From assembly GCA_030407315.1 (NCBI GenBank), contig JALQPE010000465.1, forward strand, positions 1 through 64,000: DNA of 64,000 bases, in the 5' to 3' direction. Source of the stretch: Asparagopsis taxiformis. Its lineage: Eukaryota > Rhodophyta > Florideophyceae > Bonnemaisoniales > Bonnemaisoniaceae. Below the pieces are notes generated by a model. It worked only from the letters and a program-made list of their open reading frames with translations, searched no databases and was not told where the DNA came from. The translations under genes and the position numbers were made by a program. Positions 10,501 through 19,666 of the stretch are shown here, piece by piece (within the stretch, counting starts at the first letter, position 1; each line of letters starts with the position of its first letter).

Positions 10501-10976
10501 CAACTATACCTGCAGCTGGTGATGGACTCTTCGCAAGAGTAGATATTGATCCAGGAGATATCGTCGGGTACTATTTTGGGGCAGTGGTTTACAAGGATCT
10601 CTACCAAGCAAAACTGAAGACGTTTGGTACGGGTCCGACTTCGTTCTCGATTGAGCGCTTCCAGAAGTACGCAGTTCAAATCAAGGACCCAAATATCACC
10701 TGCTTGCTTCCGTCTACGTCTGGCCGCCCCATCTTCATTGTTCCATTCGAGTATTGCGCTGCTTCGAAAATCAACGACCCAACGTTCGTGGATCCAGCAG
10801 AGGGAACCGATCGCCCGTCGCGAACTGCTAATGTTAGTTTCTCCTCCCCTGTACAAGAACTCATCAGTGAGAGCTCTGTGTCTAGCTACCAAGTTGTATG
10901 TGTTACTGCTAACGAGGCTATCTCAGCTGGATCCGAGCTGTTTATCGAATACGGTCATGATTACTTCACTGTCTAG
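7503..10976 (+). CDS. DNA methyltransferase (DPPY type, beta-class order) fused to a C-terminal SET domain
   Basis: 1157 residues from ATG 7503 (context CTGAAATGGCG; the frame is open a little further upstream but without ATG). Residues 1-580 are unrecognised and mostly helical. A basic NKRRRLDE-like patch (about 577-583) could be a nuclear signal. The methyltransferase has VLTDPPYNT with D662-PPY665 as catalytic motif IV, then, downstream, DMFAGTFSTA at 850-859 as AdoMet-binding motif I. Motif IV before motif I is the permuted beta-class order of N6-adenine/N4-cytosine enzymes. Residues about 1000-1157 form a SET domain: AGDGLFARVDIDPGDIVGYY, then KINDP, NVSF and a closing GSELFIEYGHDY. SET domains methylate lysines. 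The gene is intact while its upstream neighbour is broken. Both domains probably act in the nucleus on chromatin; targets are unknown. Confidence 0.75.
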   Translation: MAQPQPRHGLVETYSEDGPMHPSDKYGNGTILWVDPARVVSIPAIAGASTPASDVTSVVHLDFERLYLYGSIADNGDVTLVGGMDVCEEVWSRPRRNTSRYLLRMSYESITTKPHTLASILFHLLERERIIPFYESVAIVAHMRDCWHEAEKKEDHVPLAERSLTAFRRAVSSMYKFDLPANASIVLDKWFSYAYHRHTFNIVQAVRNFTISAGEDGSVDIDTRVWDLFLTSCGLLDLSVSFFIPVFVHERDEQSAEDPLKNSQSPGPPLPVQKEFYTEHNFSQSAIGRDAFSRQSLACQFFVSQTQERASHQDSWTTPRLTTTFERVVFLMALIQMDRDWKLQAESRPRSRTRTRSSNRPTPLLKKDSPWTAQRLGYGIHVILKSWDVLAKSLGATNTEELLQPYLLYDQRVFTYHVLDSENRGFAPLRELKTLLHGRGAVRRVQHSASISSAAVHRTLLQDAQMRLCATSFWEHIMTICRHKELFDQTVSSPRAIPFLQGFQASTGSPDAGRFTTIRALGMVERQLTAFSLTEEPQSTPDPNEELFGDTERTASPVRDSPPGGNGTSPNAKRRRLDESPSGAGSSSRNSGNSGTAEAARADIKSMRAEDEVLIPPEMDNMKGSVLHTFNCSFRDLLKNYDAVDNPRKPQIREGAQLVLTDPPYNTRRMSGRGNSGYDVLRQEEIEDTVAEISKVTRKGGHVLIFTSAALFYNWVYELRKVKYSTGSPMFAVDSQPIVCTRSPTHFTSPPYRITTSLLNMVELVVHATKLGKGKEGWGMVNYRNAGYIPSRFKAWTNVIDNIPRITASETVKYLDKDKKKVTLRPEQKTVALMQELIGRFSNQGDLVVDMFAGTFSTAVACLTMHHGQYRRFVGCEKFTDCFELSLPRVNLAFLQQVSIGNFAQQSTPALQQLATSQLGTSDDDSHSKNPSSLPSSTQLPPHLISFLTAIWCIPDQHNDLIDLPIHKWPQSLLGLLSTMDSKTLLSIDAMAHNVYVATSTIPAAGDGLFARVDIDPGDIVGYYFGAVVYKDLYQAKLKTFGTGPTSFSIERFQKYAVQIKDPNITCLLPSTSGRPIFIVPFEYCAASKINDPTFVDPAEGTDRPSRTANVSFSSPVQELISESSVSSYQVVCVTANEAISAGSELFIEYGHDYFTV

Positions 10977-11164
10977 CTGTTACCCTCTCACAGTCAAATT
11001 TCACAAGTAAATCCTCTCCATTAATGTTTTCACTCTGTTTCCCATACCTTCAATTTATTTTTATCGTAATGTACTCTTTCCCCCCAAGCAAGCAATGCGT
11101 AGAAGAATTTCCCGTTTGGTACGTAATGCGTCTGCATAAGGTTGGACAAGGTATATTCTGTGCG

Positions 11165-11286
11165 TAAAATTTGGTAATTTTTTGGGCTCAAAAATTACTG
11201 CAGTAAAAACTGATCTACCCGAGTGCACTTTGCTAGATCAGTTTTTACTGCAGTAATTTTAGAGCCCAAAAAATTACCAAATTTTA
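11165..11286. repeat. Palindromic hairpin repeat, copy 6
   Basis: The best preserved copy; the foldback even includes the flanking GCG/CGC. It lies 190 bp downstream of the methyltransferase-SET stop codon, so that gene, like the dioxygenase unit, sits between two hairpins. Confidence 0.8.
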
Positions 11287-12094
11287 CGCTGCCTTGTATG
11301 TGTTCTGGCATAGCCACGGGCACCACACAACCCTACATGGCATGTCGAAGGCTGAGGTTTGGATACCAGCCGTTCTTAGTTGTTTGCCTTGTTCCACATG
11401 CGGACGGTCTCCGCTTGTTTTTCAGCACAATGACAATGTAGAGAGAAATGCAGGTACCACAACTGTCTTGTACATTGTACATCCATTCTCGCATTTCGTA
11501 CATCATGCATGTACCACACGCAGGAAAAGCTGCTCAATGTACATTCTATGTGGTATGAAGTTTAACGCTTCTATAATTATAGCGTTAACGCTCCTAGCAA
11601 CAAAACAGCCCGGAAGAACAAACTGAGCCGTGGTCATCTACATAGTCAGCTAGTGCTGCTTACATAGTGCTGAGATTAAATTTCGGTAATTTTTCTAGCT
11701 ATGAAATTACTGCAGTAAAAACTGATCTACCTATGTGCACTTGGGTAGATCACTCTTTACTGCAGCAATTTCAGCGCAAAAAAGATTACCAATTTCCTTG
11801 CCCCGAATATACCTTAGCCTACGTTCTGCAAACACATAGAGATGTAACCAAAATAACTTCTCTGGCTGATTGCATTGCTGGCTCCATTGCTTTTGGGTAT
11901 GCCCAGGACCGTTACTGCCCGCAGCTTTTGTAACGGCCGTACCAATGTCCTTATCCGTTACATCTTCCGTCCATGCTCGAGACAAGTTTCCCCCTGGTCT
12001 CTTCTACTTATCCTTCCCTTCTCCTCAGCAACGTTTCCAGTTCTACTCAAGTACTCTATCCTGGGCGTGAACCATTCAACGGTTTCCAGCAAAA
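11287..12094. other. Intergenic region with degenerate hairpin copy 7
   Basis: No credible gene. A degenerate family member lies at about 11677-11796 (TTAAATTTCGGTAATTTTTC..., CTGCAGTAAAAACTGATCTA, with a different loop). A short inverted motif AACGCT...AGCGTT lies near 11562-11585. The last 90 bp are pyrimidine-rich and lead to ATG 12095. Confidence 0.45.
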
Positions 12095-13768
12095 ATGAGA
12101 GATGATTTATCTTTGACTAGGTTTGCAAAGTTCGAAGAACGGTTCGCATCCCTCGAACAGTACATGCGCGATTCCCTTTCGTCTATTCAATTGGAGCTGG
12201 CGTGTATTCGATACATGGCCTCCGCTGCTGCCGGAACAAACACTGTCCCTTCAGTTGTTCTGGATGAGAGATCAAGAAAAGCAGGTCAAATTGCCACGCT
12301 GGTGTCTTCTCTGTTCAACAACAGGCAGGTGACATCTCGATTCGTCGCTTTCAGAACTGTTGCAGAGCTTGTTAAAACCTTTGTTGACGCCAATTTGCTC
12401 AACAATTGTAATTCGAGGTCTGCAACATCACCACAGGTGGATTCCTGCACAACGTTGCTTCTTGCTGCCCTGTCGTTTTCGCAGACTTCAAGTTCAAATT
12501 CTGAGGTAAGGCAATCTAAGAGATCTCTTATCGGAACGGCAGTAGGGAAACGACATGTGTTCTTAAAACGCTCTATTATCGGAACTGCGTTTATTTCAAT
12601 GGCAAATGACAGAATTGTGCGATGGAAGGACTCGACGAGCAGGAATGCTGGGGTCCTCGATCCTGGGGAGGAGGAGGACTTGAACAGCAATACTCTATCT
12701 CGAGACTATGCACTACGCAATGCTACAGTAGTGCCCATCGAAAAGCCGTCTTGGCTGCACATTTCCCAACGAGCTCTTTTCCATGCCATGGATATTTCGA
12801 TGCCCACGGAGGCAGAACGAAACGTGGAACAGTCTACGCATTTGCAGGTTACTCTTTCAAAGCGTCGCCGACTGTCTGGTTCGAAAGAAGCACGCCGTAC
12901 TGGTACATCCTCTTCATCTTCTTCCGCTGTATCCAACCTTTCTCCGTCTGACTTACAGTCTATTCCGATTATTACCTCTGCACTACGGCAGCTTACACAG
13001 TTCTTCAACACTTCCCGGAAACAGATGAAAATGGAATTGGTCAAACAAGCATTCTTCCTCATCCACCGAGATATGAAGGCAACTGTGGATGTTTCTCCTG
13101 CCCATGCTGTTTCCACAACAGAAATGTGTCCACCTGACTCTATTCCGACAACTTCGAGAGCTTACGGAACAGGAGAAGAAGCTCTCGAAGTGTATTCAAA
13201 AAATGATTCCATCTTCTCAAATTTCATTCTGAGCCGTCCTGAGCTTCACATTCAGGTTACTTACATAGTTCAGGTGAGCGGTGATATCGATGGTGAAAAC
13301 ATTGCGAGTACGCGAGTGGAGAAGTTGGCTGTCTGTTCATTCTCCTTTCTTACTCTAGCTATGATATTGTTATGCAGTTTTTGCCAATGTACACAACTGG
13401 AGATGCTCTGTCATGAACCTCATGCTATTCAAGCATGTTATAAGATTGCAATATGCCTCCAAGGTTTATTTAACGAAGCCCTGAAACAACAGCCTACATC
13501 TCATTTTGGGAAGGATGGATTCCCCTTGCGCGTTACATGGGGACATCTTGAGCTCCGGGACTACCTCATGGGAGGTGACTGCCTCACGGGGATCATTAGA
13601 AAGAAGAGAAACCTAACAGCACAAGAATACGAGTCTGTCCGTTTCGTTTCAGGCTTCAGACATACTGAGCGCTCAGAAGATAACCCAGCAAACAGACCAG
13701 TTTCCAATCATGATTGTGTACCTCTCGAGGAGGATGATGAACTTGGTATTTCTTTAATTGGCATGTAG
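12095..13768 (+). CDS. Hypothetical nuclear-type protein of unknown function
   Basis: 557 residues from ATG 12095. The N-terminus is a likely coiled coil (FEERFASLEQYMRDSLSSIQ). A basic cluster LSKRRRLSGSKEARR and a Ser run lie near the middle. The C-terminus has an ordered-looking block (LCHEPHAIQACYKIA, WGHLELRDYL, YESVRFVSGFRHTER) and an acidic tail. A hydrophobic stretch around 13274-13402 starts GTGAGC and can end at ACTGGAG; it is 129 nt long, so it may be a retained-frame intron rather than protein. The gene converges on the next gene with 126 bp between stops. I recognise no family. It may belong to the accessory island or be host sequence. Confidence 0.5.
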   Translation: MRDDLSLTRFAKFEERFASLEQYMRDSLSSIQLELACIRYMASAAAGTNTVPSVVLDERSRKAGQIATLVSSLFNNRQVTSRFVAFRTVAELVKTFVDANLLNNCNSRSATSPQVDSCTTLLLAALSFSQTSSSNSEVRQSKRSLIGTAVGKRHVFLKRSIIGTAFISMANDRIVRWKDSTSRNAGVLDPGEEEDLNSNTLSRDYALRNATVVPIEKPSWLHISQRALFHAMDISMPTEAERNVEQSTHLQVTLSKRRRLSGSKEARRTGTSSSSSSAVSNLSPSDLQSIPIITSALRQLTQFFNTSRKQMKMELVKQAFFLIHRDMKATVDVSPAHAVSTTEMCPPDSIPTTSRAYGTGEEALEVYSKNDSIFSNFILSRPELHIQVTYIVQVSGDIDGENIASTRVEKLAVCSFSFLTLAMILLCSFCQCTQLEMLCHEPHAIQACYKIAICLQGLFNEALKQQPTSHFGKDGFPLRVTWGHLELRDYLMGGDCLTGIIRKKRNLTAQEYESVRFVSGFRHTERSEDNPANRPVSNHDCVPLEEDDELGISLIGM

Positions 13769-13894
13769 AACTGTTCTAGCTGGAACACCGCCGTCTTCAT
13801 GTGACTGTAGTAGTTCCCATTGCTTGCCTCTGCTCCGCAATGTATGCTTCAGAATAATTAAACTAGTTCTTCCATGTTCATCTCACTACCTGTA

Positions 13895-15589
13895 TCATTT
13901 TATGTACTCCTCTGCCCTTTTCTCTGACACACTATACCCCACCACATCATTGACCACATCTTCCGATATTAACTTGCCTATTCTACATGGTTCTTCCACA
14001 CCACGGAATATGACATACGGCATATGCACTCTCAATGTTCCCCACAACATGTCACCAGCCCTTCCTCTTTTCCTTTGCGTCGTAGGTTCCCATTCAATGC
14101 GGAAACATTTCTTTCTTTCGCTTCTCCACCCTTCTAGACTCCCGTCACCATCGAACCCCCCGTGCACGCCACATATCGAGGGACATTCCTGCAGCTCCAT
14201 TCCGTTCACATATTCACCTTGGACTACAGCACTACCGTTGCGAGCCAGACACCATACGTTCGATTTAGATCCGGCAATGCAGAACGAGCTACTGCCAATT
14301 GCAACAGATGTCGACTGTGCTTCCATCGTTTCCGAGCACAATATCGTACCAAACAACCGCAGAGCACATGGCCTCGCTGTTCCGTTCATGTCACCACACT
14401 CTTCATTCTCCTCCCCTTCCGAGTTGCTTATGTTACGCCTATGAACCAGAGACTCAGTTCGCCATCTGTGCCCCAATCCTAGCAGATCCGATAGTGTGGA
14501 AAAACTGGAACACGTAATGTTCACAGCTTCTCCGCCATTTCCAGCCACTGCCGCGTGAAGCCCTGGGTACACTTTGTAATACCCCCCTCGATAGGTTTCT
14601 GCTGTTCCCTTTAGCATTTCCCGGAATAGCTCAGTGCTCAATGAGATTGGAATCTGGACAGGTCCGCTAATAGCCGTTCCACTCGTGCATGCACCGTCAA
14701 TCTCACCATGTGGGTAGCCACCCCCTGGGGTTGACAAAGTGCTTCGATTAACCTGTTCCACAACTTTCTCTACCGCACGCTGCAAGAGCATTAACAAAAT
14801 CTTACCAGCCGATACTGTTGATGCACAATTTAGAACCCTTTCGTTCCAACCAAGCCGAATCTCGCTAGCATTTCCAGAAAGCATTATATTTTCTAGTGTT
14901 CTCAGCCTTGTCTCCATACCACTGTATGTTTTGACGTCAAGTGCTGATTCCACTTTTGGCTTCTTCCTCTGCGGTGATATCGCTTCAGATTCTCCATCTG
15001 ATTGGTCATGACATTCTACTCTCTCCGCTTCGTAATCCACAGCCTCTCCATTGCTCGTTCGCCACGGTGTCGGGGGCTGGCCCCCCGACATCAACTTATT
15101 TCCGAGCAGAAACTTTACGTTTTCGTAGGCGACACAAGGATAATTCATTTCAGGAATAGCATCGTATAACAATCTGCCTTCTGCCACTGCCATTTCATTA
15201 TGACTCGGCTTCACAGCGTTCGAATGCCGCCACGTAGTGACTTCCAAGACTGATATCTCCTTTTCCTCCCTCGTCAACCTCACGATTGCATCATCCACAT
15301 CCTTTCCATTCTGCTCCACCACACCAGGCGTGTACATTCCATCTCCTCTGTCTACGTCGATGCGGTCTCCCACTGACGGCTTACCACTGCAGACAGGATA
15401 CTGCTCAGGAAGTTTCATTTCCACAACCGTAGCCTTCCACCATATTGCGTCATCGCCAACTTGGAACCATACGTCTATTTCCGTTCCGACACATGGGAGT
15501 GCATCTACGGCAGCTGCCCGCTCACGCTCACGACCAGCTTTCGCTTTTTCGCTCTGTCGCCTAATTCGCAATGATTCACGCCTCGTCAT
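13895..15589 (-). CDS. Hypothetical protein with N-terminal Tudor/SH3-like folds
   Basis: 564 residues from ATG 15589. After a basic head (TRRESLRIRRQSEKAKAGR), two short beta-barrel-like stretches follow: GTEIDVWFQVGDDAIWWKA with TVVEM, and VGDRIDVDRGDGMYTPGVV with AIVRL. Their length and aromatic spacing resemble tandem Tudor or Agenet modules, which read methylated proteins. A nuclear-type signal QRKKPKVE lies near residue 210, followed by a short coiled coil (METRLRTLENIML). The rest is unrecognised. If the Tudor reading is right, a methyl-lysine reader lies about 3 kb from a SET-domain writer, but no shared promoter or repeat ties them. Confidence 0.5.
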   Translation of the reverse strand: MTRRESLRIRRQSEKAKAGRERERAAAVDALPCVGTEIDVWFQVGDDAIWWKATVVEMKLPEQYPVCSGKPSVGDRIDVDRGDGMYTPGVVEQNGKDVDDAIVRLTREEKEISVLEVTTWRHSNAVKPSHNEMAVAEGRLLYDAIPEMNYPCVAYENVKFLLGNKLMSGGQPPTPWRTSNGEAVDYEAERVECHDQSDGESEAISPQRKKPKVESALDVKTYSGMETRLRTLENIMLSGNASEIRLGWNERVLNCASTVSAGKILLMLLQRAVEKVVEQVNRSTLSTPGGGYPHGEIDGACTSGTAISGPVQIPISLSTELFREMLKGTAETYRGGYYKVYPGLHAAVAGNGGEAVNITCSSFSTLSDLLGLGHRWRTESLVHRRNISNSEGEENEECGDMNGTARPCALRLFGTILCSETMEAQSTSVAIGSSSFCIAGSKSNVWCLARNGSAVVQGEYVNGMELQECPSICGVHGGFDGDGSLEGWRSERKKCFRIEWEPTTQRKRGRAGDMLWGTLRVHMPYVIFRGVEEPCRIGKLISEDVVNDVVGYSVSEKRAEEYIK

Positions 15590-16589
15590 AGTTCCTCCAC
15601 GAAATAAAGATACTACAACGCACTATCTGCAATTTTGTTTAGGACAAGTCTTCGTCGACTTCTTCACTAGATACTACTTCACCCATGTCTGTAACGTCAA
15701 ATTTTTCATTTTTATCGTATGATACGAAATCACTACCTTGTTCCCTACTGCCGCACAAATCCACTAATACTGCGTTTAAGATACTAGTAACGCTTAAAGC
15801 CAGGGTGGAACTCACTATTCAGGTCAATCTTGTGTATGCGGGAGTGACTTTATTACAAAATTTTGCGACTTCGACAGTAACTATGCCGTAGTATCTGTGC
15901 TAAAAATCAACATAGATGGTGCCATTCTTTACTAAGTAATACTACAGAAACTAAACTCAAGTACAATTATCTACTCTTTCGACCGTACCCTACCTATGGT
16001 AGAACAATGACCATAACGAGATTAGCTAGTTCACGTCATACACTCTGTATCTCGCCTCTTTCATATGATTCTGCATGGAAGTCCAAAACGTGACGTCATC
16101 GAAGCGTATGGCGCGTTGGAACAGTCAGTACCACTCCATCCCTCTACCATCACTACATTGCTACGACTACCACCAGTACCTCAGACCGGCGTGACCATCA
16201 ATGTTCATGGTTCGAGTCCAACATGGTACTGTCATACATATGGTTCCCTCGTTTCGTGATTCCAGCAAGTAAATTCTAAAAATAATGGAATATGCCACCT
16301 CCGGTCACCGTCATGACCAACGCGACGTGTCTTTGTCCTTTCCAATGTTATTTTTCCGTACAGTAGTGGAAAATTCCACCATGTCACGGTGCTTATACCC
16401 ACTCCCACGGCGCAGTTTCATTCCATTACATTCTTTACGGTATTTCCACTACTTATCTATGGCACGGCGCCGGTAATTTCTGCGATTTTTTATGGTTTGC
16501 CATTCCACTAATTTCTAATGGTCCAGACCATAAAATTTACTGGTTTTTCAAAAAATTGCTTATCCTGTGTACGTTCAGCATCCCCTTTT
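15590..16589. other. Intergenic region, nothing recognised
   Basis: 1 kb of AT-rich sequence with only short, shadow-like open frames. It includes the promoter of the minus-strand gene starting at 15589. From about 16590 the retroelement remnant begins; no 5' LTR or upstream pol domain is visible here. Confidence 0.35.
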
Positions 16590-17189
16590 CCATTTCCGAC
16601 ATTCTACATTCCGATTTCTCCGAGTCGTCGAATATTGCTACAAACAAATTCATTGAAGAAATTCAAGAAGCAAATCGCCTTGCTCAAGAATCTATTCGCC
16701 AATCCAACATTACCACATCTGGTCATGTGAACCAAAATCGAGAAGATATTCAATTTGAAGTGGGCCATCTCGTGATGTTCTCAACAAGAAATCTTCCTCT
16801 CCGACGAGGAAGAACCAAAAAAGTTCTCACCGAAATACATCGGTCCCTTTACAATCACCGAGAAGTTAGCATCTGGACGTGCGTATCGTCTAGAGCTTCC
16901 CATTGAATATAAGCATATTCATCCTACTTTCAACATTTCACTTCTGAAGAAATTCCGTGAAGATTATTCCGCACGTGAGGCTTCGGTAGATACACGTTTT
17001 GCAATTTCTCATGAGAAGAAAGCCGCAATAGAGAAGATACTTGCACATCGGATCCGAAACTCCGAAGTACAGTTTTTAGTGAGTTTTCGAGACCCAAGTC
17101 CAATCGAGAACACATGGGTCAACAAACAAGAAGTCGACGATCAGCAGGAAATAATCGAGTATTTCAAGAACCTTTTCGAGGACGGATAA
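16590..17189 (+). pseudogene. Ty3/gypsy integrase C-terminus with chromodomain (chromovirus remnant)
   Basis: The frame EANRLAQESIRQSN ... VGHLVMFSTRNLPL is the typical C-terminal end of gypsy integrase. After the A6 run at 16817-16822 the reading continues in another frame (KFSPKYIGPFTI, then HIHPTFNISLLKKF), so there is a 1-nt frameshift. The protein ends with a chromodomain-like block (EKILAHRIR, EVQFLVSF, ENTWVNKQEV) and stops at 17189. Chromodomains on integrases steer insertion to marked chromatin. Gag, protease, RT, RNase H and the integrase core are missing upstream, so this is a 5'-truncated, dead copy. Confidence 0.8.
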
Positions 17190-17195
17190 GGATCT

Positions 17196-17208
17196 AAAAG
17201 GGGAAGAG
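17196..17208 (+). other. Polypurine tract of the chromovirus
   Basis: AAAAGGGGAAGAG lies 7 bp after the integrase stop and directly before a TGTAACG start. This is the expected place of the plus-strand primer of an LTR element. Confidence 0.65.
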
Positions 17209-17209
17209 T

Positions 17210-17586
17210 TGTAACGTCCATCTGGATGATCCAGTCGGATCAGTTCCATTATGGAATTTACAATACGCTAGGATAGTTTACACTACGCAATTACACACCT
17301 TATTAGAATGACTAAGTTCCATAATAGTTTACATTACACTAGCTATAGTAGTCTTGATCGTAAGGTGCGAATAGAAGCTAAATTTGCACCTTACTCTGCG
17401 AGTCCATGAAATTACTATCGCTAGGCTAGTGTAGTGGTTTTAGTAGTCTACGAGCTAATCTAGAATTCTATAAAGGAGGTACTGGAATGGCTGCTGGAAG
17501 AGTTCGGGCAGATCAACAAACCCAGTAACAACAATTCCTAAGTTGATCCGAAATAAGCGCCGCTTAGTGAACCTCAAAATTTTACA
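17210..17586 (+). repeat. Putative 3' LTR of the chromovirus
   Basis: It begins TGTAACGTCC right after the polypurine tract and may end TTTTACA at about 17586, giving a TGT...ACA element of about 377 bp. A TATA-like CTATAAAGG lies near 17470. No second copy is in the window, so the 3' limit is a guess. Confidence 0.5.
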
Positions 17587-17995
17587 AAAAAAGTAAGTTT
17601 ATCATTTCAACCTATCGGAACCTAACACAAAATGTGCCACAAAAATTTCCATGCAATTTCCATATATTCCCATATGGCAACACCAGAAATCGTCTAGTAT
17701 CATCCGTGTTGCTAATTAATAGTGGGTCAAAACTGAAATTTAAAGAAAAAACAAAGATTCAAGCCTCGCTCGACCTCGTGCTTCCAGGATGCAGTTCATC
17801 ATACGATCGCCCATCGTTTGCAACCCTTTTTCCTGAAAGAGAAGCTTGGGAACTGGCTCAGTTCCACTAAATAAGTTGGCATCCAGTATCCCCTTAGTGA
17901 TCATCAGTGGAGCAAATACTGGTTCATAGTTGATGCGTGCAATTCAAGAAATCTTTATTTTCTACTAATTCTGAAGAGAGCTCATTACTAGCCGT
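17587..17995. other. Intergenic, nothing recognised
   Basis: About 400 bp between the chromovirus LTR and the transposase stop codon. It must contain one end of the pogo-like element, but no inverted repeat matching the far side is obvious by eye. Confidence 0.3.
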
Positions 17996-19666
17996 TCAAT
18001 GTACGTTGGATTTTAGCCGTGCCCGCATCCGACGCAATCCCCTAGTCTCGTTCAGTAACCAGAGACGTGAATGTCTTAGAGCTAGCCACTTCACATGTCT
18101 CTCTTTATCCTCTTCCTCCCTTTCCCTGCACATCCTACGGTAGTTGGCTTGTTCTGATCTCTTCTCACAACGCAACACGACCTCCTTCGCCCGCGCCACT
18201 CGTGCTTCAAATTTTATCGCCCTCTGCCGTTCACGATCTCGAAGTGAATTCATCACATCAATGCCAGTAAGCAAGACACCGCTTGCACTGTTTATTGTGC
18301 CGTTATGAAGTACCTCTCCATCCGATCGGAGTAAATTGCGACTGCTTTTCATCTTCTCAACCAAAGATTTGAATGAAATAAACGCATCTTGTTGATCACG
18401 GTATCCGTCATAGTTAGATATGTCTGAACAGGAAATTACCTCATGAATAACATCTTTCCTTTGCTGACACCACAAACCGACACCACGAAAACCGTTCACT
18501 ATGTTATTGTACGTGACAGATTTCTTGTAAGCCTCATGAACAATCTCACAGAGCGTGTAAACGTCGTTTCTCTGCTCTTTAGAATTAGATAGTGACCTTT
18601 TGTTGAATTCATTCCCGACAAAAGTTTTGAATGGCGAAAAGACGGCATAATCTAGTACTTGCGTACGACTTGTATGGGATGGCAGTCCAACTACCACAAT
18701 TCTATTCTGATGCAATATTTGTAGCGCTTTGTAACATACGTGAGCCCCATAAACGTCCAGTGTCAGCACAATATTGCGGTACCGGCTTCGTAGTGCTTTT
18801 GTTTCGTTAACAAAGTGCATTGCCCATTGGAAAAATATGTTGGAATCCATTCCAGCAGGATCCCGGTAGCACACCGTAGCATTGAGTGGAAGGACGTCTG
18901 CTGGTGTTTGTTTTGTACCGTCTGGCTGGACACGAAACTTTGCCCTCTTTCCTTGCAGAATGACGACTGGGCTCCATGACTTTCCATCTGCAGAAACAAC
19001 CGGCATGATAGTGACATGTTGTGCGTTTGCAGCCCACTGAAGCTCCATTGAATTGCTTCTTGAACCTTTCGTATGTTCAAAAATAGCCTTTGCCCTTCCC
19101 CTTCTCCGATTCTGGGTAATAATCCCACTCTCATCTAGGTTTAATATCTGCTCTGCACTACAAATATGATATTCCTTGTAGATTTGATGCATCCGAGCGA
19201 AATGTTGTGCAATGTTCTGTGTTGACATTGCACGTGCTCTGAGGCACTCTAGATTTGCTCTTCGTTTCAACGTCAAGCATTCATGACGCTTGAGAAAATT
19301 ACGTACAAACACATCACCTGGAACCCCGTTTTTCCAACCAATACGCTCACGCCTTGATGAAGGTAGGTTGCGTACAAATACACCGACCATCTCCTTGAAA
19401 CACTGTCTTGATAATGGAATACTTTTCCTGGAGAACTCCCTCACAGCGCGTGATATCTCCGCCTCCTCATCCTCTCGAAGAATCGGCTTCCGCCCTCGCC
19501 GCTCCCTGTCCAAACAAAGTTATCCCCGCAAATACCTTTGAAGCTGCGAGTTCGACACACCGAATGAAAGAGCTGCTTTTCGAATCGAGTAGTTTTGCTC
19601 GCAGATTGCAAGCGCTGCTGCACGAAATAATGGCGCTTGAGATGCTGCAAATTTTTTTTGAGCCAT
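17996..19666 (-). pseudogene. Pogo/Tigger-like DDE transposase with one in-frame stop
   Basis: The protein starts at ATG 19666 with a psq-type helix-turn-helix (AALAICEQNYSIRKAALSFG, then SNSQLQRYLRG). A TAA at 19520-19522 interrupts the frame after 48 residues. The same frame then continues for about 505 residues: a CENP-B-like second DNA-binding region (RRGRKPILREDEEAEI), then the DDE-family core with NLDESGI (first Asp), LTLDVYGAH (second Asp) and QVLDYAVFSPFK (third Asp, in the place of pogo LDVSVFGPFK). The end is basic and coiled. All catalytic positions appear kept, so only the one stop separates it from an intact gene. I could not find paired terminal repeats or a TA duplication. Confidence 0.82.

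Noticed and set aside
12506..12612. GTAAGG...GACAG as an intron of the 557-residue gene
   Set aside because: Removing 107 nt would shift into a frame with poor protein character, while the unspliced frame stays sensible.
13758..14444. Long plus-strand open frame opposite the Tudor-like gene
   Set aside because: It lies wholly antisense to the 3' half of the 564-residue gene, and its Ser/Pro/Cys/His-rich composition is that of a shadow frame.
12095..15589. Homology between the two convergent unknown proteins
   Set aside because: Both have coiled coil and basic signal, but I could not align any conserved block by eye.
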